DNA of 64,000 nt from Yamagishiella unicocca (taxonomy: Eukaryota > Chlorophyta > Chlorophyceae > Chlamydomonadales > Volvocaceae), in the NCBI GenBank assembly GCA_003116995.1, contig BDSL01000014.1:620001-684000 (forward strand). Reading direction: 5' to 3'. The position numbers and the translations under genes are program-made. This document shows positions 57,162-64,000 of the stretch, piece after piece. How positions within the stretch are numbered: position 1 is the first letter of the stretch; the number at the start of each line of letters is the position of its first letter. The notes under the pieces are model-generated. The model was not told where the DNA came from and made no database searches. It saw only the letters and a list, made by a program, of their open reading frames with translations.

Positions 57162-60100
57162 CAAACGGACACCCCTTCCCAACCCGTGCCCTTCCCCTCT
57201 CACCGGCCCGGCTTCGTCGCCTGCGCTCGTCTCCGGTCCGCATTCTACGACGTACGATGGCGCTCGTCCCTTGTACGGCGATGGCCGCAGGTGGACCGGC
57301 ACCAGCTGGTAGCTGACATGGGTATCGCGTACCGGGACCTGAGAGCAATCGACCCAGCGGTAGGGGACAGTTGGGGAGGGGGCAGGGAGGGGACTGTTTG
57401 GGGGAGGCCAGGGAGGGGACTGTTGGGGAGAGGCCAGGGAGGGCACTGTTGGGAGAGGCCAGGGACGGGAGGGGGGATTCGAGGGAAACCCGTGGATGTC
57501 CGAAAAAACGTTTAAAACATAAGTTTTGAGGGAGGGGGGAGGGGGAGGGGCGAGGGGCGAGGGGCGAGGGGCGAGGGGCGAGGGGCGAAGGGCGAGGGGC
57601 GAGGGGCGAGGGGCGAGGGGCGAGGGGGGAGGGGGCTGTGCGCTGGGGGTCGTCCTAACGAATCCAGCCTTTACACCCGGCCGCACTCGCTGTGTCCACT
57701 GGTACTCGCTTCACACCCGCCCGCCGTTCCTTGTCCCATCCTCGCGCCCATCCCCGGCCCCAGCTGCCCATCCCCACCCCCACCGCCATCCTCATCCGGG
57801 AGCGGGCCCTGGTGGTCAACCTGGAGACCGTGCGCATGATCGTGGGGAGCGACCAGGTGGGCAGTTGGGCGGTTGGGAGGCCGTTGATGGCCGTTGGCGG
57901 TTACGGATTGGGCCAATCAGTGCGGGCGTTCTGCAAGTGGGGTGGTCGAGGGAGTTCACCTGGCGCCATGTCAGCAGGGGGACGGCTCCCCGATGGAGGC
58001 GGCCCCGGCATAAGAGGGCCCTATGGCATCCGGGCAGTTCCCTCTCCTTGCCTGTTTCCACACGGCGTTCGAAACACACCCATCGGGCCCCCGGCGGACA
58101 CCCCTGCTGCCCCAACCCGCTCCCCCCTTCCCCCCGGGCGTCCTCCTCCCCCCCACCCCCCCGCGACATTCAGCCCCCGGTTTCGTTTCCTCGAACTAGG
58201 TCTCCAGCTTGCATCCCAAAATGTGTGTATCACACGGTTTCCTAATCGGCTCCCTAGTCCAGGTGCTTTCCTGACACCCCCCCCCCTCCGTTGGGTGTGG
58301 GGAGGGGACACGCAGGTGTACGTCCTCAGCGTGCAGCACCCCCTGGACGGCGACGGCCGGCTGCCCGGGGGCTACGGAGGGTACGACACGTACGGAATGT
58401 ACGGCGCTGGCGCTGGCGGCGGCGGCGCCGCTGGCGGCCGGTGGGTTGACTGCGTGACCGGCCGCCCGCTGCGCTGCCCCTTCGTGGCGGCTCTGTGCGC
58501 GCGCCTCAGCGCCGCCACCGACCCAACTGCGCCGGCAGTAGCATCAACGGGTGAGTCTGGGCGGTAGCGGCGGTAGTGGCGGCGGAAGCGGCGGTAGCAG
58601 CGGTAGCGGCGGTAGTGGCGGCGGAAGCGGCGGTAGCAGCGGTAGCGGCGGTAGTGGCGGTAGCGGCGGTAGCAGCGGTAGCGGCGGTAGTGGCGGTAGC
58701 GGCGGTAGCAGCGGTAGCGGCGGTAGTGGCGGTAGCGGCGGTAGCAGCGGTAGCGGCGGTAGTGGCGGTAGCGGCGGTAGTGGCGGTAGCCTCATCCCGG
58801 TGAGCGTGTGCGGTACGGCGGTGGCGGCAGGGGAACCGGCGGCTGCGGGGGGGGGGGAAGTTGCACAAAGACCCGTGAGCGGGAAGGGAGGTAGGGGGGC
58901 CCCTGGGGGGGTATGGAGGGGGGTATGGCGTCCGGATGTTCGGGCGGAGAAACCCGTGTGCCCGGAGAAGGGGATATGGGAGGACGCCCGTGGGTCGGCG
59001 CTGGAAAGGAGAACCGATTGGGGGTTGCAAGGAAAACCCGTGTACGAAAATGAAACCGTTTAGGACAGACGTTTCGAACTTGGGGGTGGGGTGGGTGTGA
59101 AAGGGGTCGGGCGCTGTCGCGCTGCGTGTGCTGGGGGCTGTGGTGCGTGCGACGCGTAAGGTGGCACCCGCGCAACTCCAAACCCCACTTCCCCACCTCC
59201 CATTTCCCCACCTCCCACTTCCCCACCTCCCACTTCCCCACCACCTCGCCTCGCCACCAGAACACAGGCTGGGTCGAACGGGATCATCACCCTGGCCGCC
59301 ACCCGGCGGGCCCCCCCCTACGCCGGCGGCATCCGCACCGCCCGGCACCGTTTACCCGCCGCCGCCGCCACCAGCGCCCCACAACGCCACGGCGCCGGCC
59401 GATCTGACCCCGTACGGCATCGGCGGCGAGGCGGCCGCCGCCGCCGGCGCCGCCGCTGGCGCCTATCCTTTGGAGCCAGAGACCGGCAGCCCCTTCCGTA
59501 CCATAGACCTTGGCGGCGGCAGCGGCGGCGGCGGCGGCGGCGGCAGCGGCGTCTTGGCTGCTGGTGAGGGTGTTGGGCTGACCGCAGCGTCCAGCGCGGC
59601 AGTGTCTGGTGGCGGCCAGGCGACTGGCGTGGGCTCCGGCCGCAACCGCCGCAGCCTCCACCTGTTCCAACACCTCCACCCCAGCCACCATCACCACGGA
59701 GGAGGGGGAGGAGGAGGAGGGGGAGGCAGCGGTGGCGGAGGCAGCGGACCGATACTGAACCGGCAGAGCACGCTGCGGCAGCGACGCAGCACGGCCCTGG
59801 CGGCGGCGTGGGGGGCAGAGCAGGCGCGGCGGGAGGCGGCGGCGGCGGCGGCCGCTGCGGGGGACGAGACCGTCCACGGTGGCGGCGGCGGCGGCGAGAG
59901 CGAGGGCGACGTCAGCGGCGGAGGCGAGGGCGGAGAGGGAGGCGGAGCAGCCGGCGGCGCGGCGCCGGCAGCCGGCGGCGGCGCGCCCGCTGGCGGTGGC
60001 GGTGGCGGTGGCGGGTGAGAGCGCCGGTACTCCCGATGGGTGGGAGGGGTGTGCAGGGGACCGGGTACGAGGGGAGCTGCCTGGTGCCTGGCCCCCCCAA

Positions 60101-61869
60101 CAGCTGCTGTCCTCCGTCTCCTATGTCGTGTAACCGGGTCTTCTCGTCGCTCCCCCTCCGAGCTGTATGACCCAAACGCTGTTTTCGTCGTACACGGGTC
60201 TTCCCCCCACGGGCAGCCCCCCGCGCTCCTGCAGCTGCGCCCAACAGGTTGGCCCACGCCGCACCCACTAGCCCCCCGGCCTTAGTCATCAGTGTACTGC
60301 CGCCGCACAGCGCACTCAATCCTGGCTGCCCGTCGCCATCCTACCTGCCGTACATACATATGCAGGCCCACGCCGGGTGCCCGCGGGCCCCCCCGGCCGC
60401 CCCCACCATCGGTCCTGCCGTCGCCGGCGTCTCCGCTGGTGGGTGGCGCTGCCGCCGCCTCCCCCGACTCACTGATCCACCGTCCAGCCCCTCCGGCCGG
60501 CGGCGACGTTGGCGGCGGCGGCGGCGGCGGCGGCGGCCCGCCACGGGGCGCCGGCGGCGCCGGCGGCGGTCCCGGTGCCAGCGGCGGCGGCCGCGGGCTG
60601 ATGCAGCCGCTCGACAGCGACATCATAATGCTGGACGTGGAGCTGCCGTACGAGCTGCGGGCACTGGAGGCGGGGCTGTGGGAGGCGGTGCGGCTGCTGG
60701 ACGGCCAGGTGGGTGGCGGCTGGGGCGCAGGGGGGGGAGGGCGGGCGAGGAGGCCCGGTTACACGACATAGGAAACGGAGGGGGACCCTACCTCCCGGTC
60801 CTGACGCGACTTGCTTCCTCCCCTCCCCTCCCCTCCCTGCCCCTCCCTGCCTTGCTACACCTCCCACGTCGAATAACCGGTTCTCATTTGCAACCCCCCC
60901 TGCCCCTCCGACTTTAGTTTCCTCAAGCAAGTCTCCAGTATGCATATCGAAACGTCTACCCTACATTGGGAATTGTTTTCGTACACGGGTTTTCCACTTC
61001 TCCTGGCACCCCCCCCCTGCCCCATGGCCTGTGGGCCTGGCGGCTGCAGGTGCAGTGGCTGGAGGTCCACGTGCCGCGGGCGGCTGACGACCTGGCGCGA
61101 GGGGTGAGCCCCGCCCGACTGGAGCGGGTGCGGGAGGCCAAGCGCGCGATCAAGGCGGTGGGGGGGCGCTGCAGGAGGCTGGCGAGCACGCTGCGGGGCA
61201 TCCTGGACGACGACGATGACATGCTGGTGCGGTGCGGGAGTGTATGATGTTGTTGTAACGGTTACAGTGGAGTGTATGTGTTCCCCGGTGCCACACACGG
61301 TTCGCCTGCACGAGGACGTGCGGGTGGGTGGGTGGGTGGGTGAGGTATCCCACGTCGTCATGTGTCGTGGATTCGGGATCTCAGATACAAACATTGACAC
61401 GTTGTGGCTTGGTCGCTCACAGTCATATCTATGGGTGTTGTTGAAGGTGTTGCGTGTTAGATTCGTGGAAAAGCCGCCGTGTTCTTTGCGATGCACCAAC
61501 CGCACCAACTGCCAACCACCCAACCGCGAACCACCAACTCAATCGCACGCAGGACATGTACCTGGGCAGGCGGGCGGCTCTGGAGGGGGAGCTGCCGAAC
61601 GAGTGGCATCTGCCGCCGGAGCTGCGCCACGCCGCCAGCAGCGACGACAGCGGCACTGACGGCGACGGCGACGGCGCCAACGAGCCGTACGGCGACCTCC
61701 TGATGACCGGCGGCGACGCAGACGGCGGCGGCGGTGGCCTGGCGCCGCCGCCGGGTGCCCCGCTAGCGGGAGTGGCCGAATCGGGGGAGGATGGCGTGGA
61801 GGGGGTGGATGTGGAGACACCCAGGATGCCACGTCCAGCGCCTGGTCCGCACGCGGCGACGGCGGCGGC

Positions 61870-61902
<33 letters not shown>

Positions 61903-62691
61903 AGGAGGACTAGGCCACGGGGCACCCACTGCATCGGGACCGCTCCAGACCTCGGGGCTATCCTCACCCTTTGGCGCCTCGCTCAGTCAGGCAGGGCCAG
62001 CGGTTGAGGCGACGGCGTCCACTCCGCCAGCACGAACCCGCGGCCACGGCAGCGGCGGCGCCGCCAGCGCTGGCGGCTGGTGGGATTTTGGAGACGGGTC
62101 GCCACCAGCGCCGTTGGTCGATGTGGAGGTTCCGGAGCACCTGAGGGCGGCGCCGCTGCCGCAGCCGCAGCCGCAGGGCCGGGGACGGCGCCGCGCGGCC
62201 GCCGGCAGCAGCAGCGGTAGTGGCGCCGGCGGCGCCGGCTTTCCTGGTTTTCAACCCCATGGCATGGACGAGCAAAACCGCGATGATCGTCAACAGCAAC
62301 GCGATGTCGTACAGCGTCATCCCGAGCGCCGGCGCCGCGATGCGGCTGTGCACCACGACCTGCAGCAAGCCCCGCGCCCGGGCTACCTGCCGCCTTCCCC
62401 CCCGTCCTCCTCCGCCTCCTCGCCCGCATCAGATCGCTCCGAAGGCAACAGTACCATCAGCCTGGCCACCACGGACTGGGCGGCGCAGCAGGCGGGGGCA
62501 GGCGGCAGCTGGCGGGCCAGTCCACACGACGTTGAGGATTGCGAGAACCTGCTGGAGTTCTACTATGTGCAGGTGCGGGTTGGGAGGTTGGGTGGTTGAC
62601 GGTTCACGGTTGGATGGATTGGTGTGTTGGGCCTTTTCTCTGCAGGTGCTGTTCCGGCGCTCCGCGCGCTGGCCCCCCTGGGCTGCTCCTC
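56821..62691 (+). CDS. MRS2/CorA-type magnesium channel, C terminus cut by LINE
   Basis: Membrane Mg2+ channel of the MRS2 family. Exons in phase: 56821-57016, 57291-57359, 57764-57856, 58316-58550, 59261-60014, 60366-60708, 61050-61226, 61553-62572, plus 62646-62691 up to the insertion. Family marks in order: HQLVADMGIAYRDLRAIDPA, AILIRERALVVNLETVRMIV, LDVELPYELRALEAGLWEAV, LERVREAKRAIKAVGGRCRR, ILDDDDDML joined to DMYLGRRAALEGEL, and DVEDCENLLEFYYVQ. These are the soluble domain and the start of the long stalk helix. The two transmembrane helices and the GMN selectivity motif would follow, but LINE copy 3 starts at 62692. Gly/Ser- and Pro-rich insertions in exons 5, 6 and 8 make it much larger than plant MRS2. 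The exon at 62646 is weak: the next residues fit the family poorly unless one base was lost. Confidence 0.88.
57052..57090 (+). repeat. Introner-like block, 5' arm, MRS2 intron
   Basis: GAGAGGAAACCCGTGGATCG and GCGCGGAAGATTAAAACCG, starting 36 bases after the donor at 57017. Similar to the second family seen at 36536-36605, in reverse orientation. Confidence 0.6.
57478..57530 (+). repeat. Introner-like block, second family, 5' arm, MRS2 intron
   Basis: GAGGGAAACCCGTGGATGTC, then AAACGTTTAAAACATAAGTT, near the donor side of the intron 57360-57763. Confidence 0.65.
57536..57632. repeat. 7-bp GAGGGGC minisatellite, MRS2 intron
   Basis: Tandem copies of GAGGGGC with a few GAAGGGC or GAGGGGG variants, in the intron between the exons ending at 57359 and starting at 57764. 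Confidence 0.9.
58556..58795. repeat. GGCGGTAGT/GGCGGTAGC 9-bp repeat, MRS2 intron
   Basis: About 26 units of GGCGGTAGT or GGCGGTAGC with AGCGGTAGC variants, starting right after the donor at 58551. It translates to Gly-Ser runs, but the donor GTGAGT precedes it, so it is intronic. Confidence 0.9.
59028..59085 (+). repeat. Introner-like block, second family, MRS2 intron
   Basis: GGTTGCAAGGAAAACCCGTG, then GAAACCGTTTAGGACAGACG and TTTCGAAC. It is the reverse complement of the arm at 36536-36605 in gene sense. Confidence 0.7.
60116..60150 (+). repeat. Introner-like terminal repeat, MRS2 intron
   Basis: CTCCTATGTCGTGTAACCGG then GTCTTCTCGTCGC, in the intron 60015-60365. Confidence 0.7.
60745..60893 (+). 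repeat. Inverted pair of introner-like arms within one MRS2 intron
   Basis: 5' arm at about 60745-60778 (GGCCCGGTTACACGACATAG) and 3' arm at about 60853-60893 (CCCACGTCGAATAACCGGTT), in opposite orientation inside the intron 60709-61049. This is the clearest terminal inverted-repeat pair in the window. A second-family block follows at 60918-61000 next to the acceptor. Confidence 0.75.
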
Positions 62692-64000
62692 GAGAGAGAG
62701 AGACCGCGTTACAGTGGCCGCACGACAGGCGGCACCCGCCCTTATCCCGGCGGGAAAGCACTGCGGAAGAGACACGGAACCAAGGTCGGGTACGGGCAAC
62801 AGCAGGCAAACAGCATCATGCAAAGTCAGCACAAGCGACGGCAGGACACGGCCCCATGCAGGCCACCCTTACGCGTCAAAACCACCACAAAAGCCCCCAT
62901 TGGCTCACCTGCCCATCACCCGCACCACTCGTATCTCGAACCAGCAAAGGTGGCACCAGGAAAGAAAGAACGAAAGAACAAACAGCAGCCAAGGCAGGCT
63001 AGCTAGGGCGGCACGGCGCACATGAGCCGACCCCCGGTTACGAACAAAAATGGGTGGTCCACCCCCACGTCACCCCAGTCCTTGCGGGGCAAACCCAAGC
63101 CCGCAAAGTCCCGCAGCAAGGCCCAGAACTTAGCAAGGAGGCCAGAACGCATAGCAGCAGGGAGGGTGGGGCCGGGGAGCCGATGAGAGTGTATGTACCG
63201 GCGCGCCCACTCCATCGCGTTGAGCGCCGCCAACGCCACCACATCCCACACACACTGCAGCACAGTGGTCGGATCCGGCGACACACACAACCACACATGC
63301 TCACGCGTGACCCCGCATCCACAGCAGACTTCCAGTTCATCCCAGAGCGGGCGGACGAGGGGGCAAGACCAAAAGTGATGCAAGCGCGGCGACTCGGCCA
63401 CACCCGCTGCAGCGGGGTAACAGCCGCAAGCACACGGTTCGGGTGGGACCAGCGGGAGGTGGGAGGAGCCCGGCATGGGCACCCCGTCAACCGCCAGCCG
63501 CCAGAGGACCTCCTTCCACCGCGGCTCCCACTTAAGACGCTTCCACAACCGCCGCCATACCGCGCGTAACGCCACAAGGGCCGCCTCGGGCGTGGCAGCC
63601 ACAGCAGGGGACAGCCCGAGCGCCTCCCGCACATACGCCGCATGACAGGCCTGCCTGGGGCGCTCCAGTTCCGCCGCCTGGAGCAGGGTGCCCAGCTTGA
63701 CGGTGAAGGAGGTGAGGGGCAGCACGGCGGCCACACCCAGCCGCCACCCCAGGCGAGCAAGGAGGAGAGCATCCACCTCGTCAGGCGACGGCGGGGCGGA
63801 GCCATCGGGCGCCAGGCGAGCAGCAGCGAGCCATGCGGGCGAGATGTCAGAAAGGAGAGCGGCCACCGCAGCCCGCGCCGCGATGCGATCTTGGAGCGCA
63901 CCCATGGCCAGCTCGGAGGGCGCCAGCTCGTGCCGTACGAGCGTCGTCCAGCGCTCAGCCAGCCGGCTGAAGATGGCCATGCCCGGCGTCGTCGCCAGGG
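62692..64000 (-). mobile_element. LINE copy 3, continuing past the right edge
   Basis: Starts at a GAGAGAGAGAGA run (the (TC)n tail on minus) directly after MRS2 sequence, then has the shared 3' UTR and the reverse-transcriptase C terminus. Nearly identical to copy 1. It lies antisense to the MRS2 gene. Its 5' end and duplicated target site are outside the window. Confidence 0.9.
63003..64000 (-). CDS. LINE reverse transcriptase, C-terminal part, partial
   Basis: Frame open from the window edge to the stop at 63003, about 332 codons. It corresponds to the post-palm region of copy 1: FSRLAERWTTLVRHELAPSE, the Cys/His knuckle CACGC ... LHHFWSC, and the end GGRLMCAVPP. Compared with copy 1 it has only a few substitutions (for example LSGATLP versus LPGPTLP), and no frameshift is seen, so this copy is young. 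The catalytic motifs lie outside the window. Confidence 0.92.
   Translation of the reverse strand, partial: LATTPGMAIFSRLAERWTTLVRHELAPSELAMGALQDRIAARAAVAALLSDISPAWLAAARLAPDGSAPPSPDEVDALLLARLGWRLGVAAVLPLTSFTVKLGTLLQAAELERPRQACHAAYVREALGLSPAVAATPEAALVALRAVWRRLWKRLKWEPRWKEVLWRLAVDGVPMPGSSHLPLVPPEPCACGCYPAAAGVAESPRLHHFWSCPLVRPLWDELEVCCGCGVTREHVWLCVSPDPTTVLQCVWDVVALAALNAMEWARRYIHSHRLPGPTLPAAMRSGLLAKFWALLRDFAGLGLPRKDWGDVGVDHPFLFVTGGRLMCAVPP

Noticed and set aside
58544..58795. Leu/Pro-rich repetitive peptide opposite the 9-bp repeat
   Set aside because: Pure translation of an intronic microsatellite.

Overview
The window is nuclear DNA of a volvocine (Chlamydomonas-like) green alga. It is GC-rich, and its genes have many short introns with GT/AG borders, so most proteins had to be assembled from separate exons. 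TGTAA-type poly(A) signals follow several genes. The radial spoke protein RSP3 is close to the Chlamydomonas protein as I remember it. Exons were joined by hand from splice sites, reading phase and family knowledge; no alignment or transcript data were available.

Layout. 1-1635: 3' end of an unrecognised + gene. 2858-11714 (-): 15-exon NAD+-dependent (bacterial LigA-type) DNA ligase with a likely organelle presequence. 12432-14147 (+): secreted ML-domain (NPC2-like) lipid-binding protein. 14148-17930: no gene seen, one 28-bp minisatellite. 17931-21639 (-): large low-complexity orphan. 22856-23960 (-): plastid 2Fe-2S ferredoxin-like protein of the PnsB3/NDF4 type, divergent from RSP3 (24686-26609, +). 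28021-31251 (-): COQ2, the mitochondrial ubiquinone-pathway prenyltransferase, convergent with RSP3. 33563-43141 (-): 17-exon protein with a TIR-like SHCW/WVD/RVWCLFE module followed by leucine-rich repeats. 44449-47036 (+): phosducin-like PhLP2/PDCL3. 48871-53739: a 5'-truncated LINE carrying a second short LINE copy, followed by tRNA-Met(CAT, with intron) and tRNA-Thr(AGT). 55578-62691 (+): MRS2/CorA-type Mg2+ channel gene cut by a third LINE copy that runs off the right edge.

The genes do not form one pathway: they serve cilia (RSP3), chaperone-assisted folding (PhLP2), mitochondrial quinone synthesis (COQ2), plastid or organelle functions (ferredoxin-like, probably the ligase), lipid binding and Mg2+ transport. 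What links them is their introns. Introns of the ligase, COQ2, LRR and MRS2 genes share a repeated sequence family. It occurs in one orientation towards the 5' splice site and mostly in the opposite orientation towards the 3' splice site, which looks like introner-type mobile introns with terminal inverted repeats. This is the most notable signal in the window.
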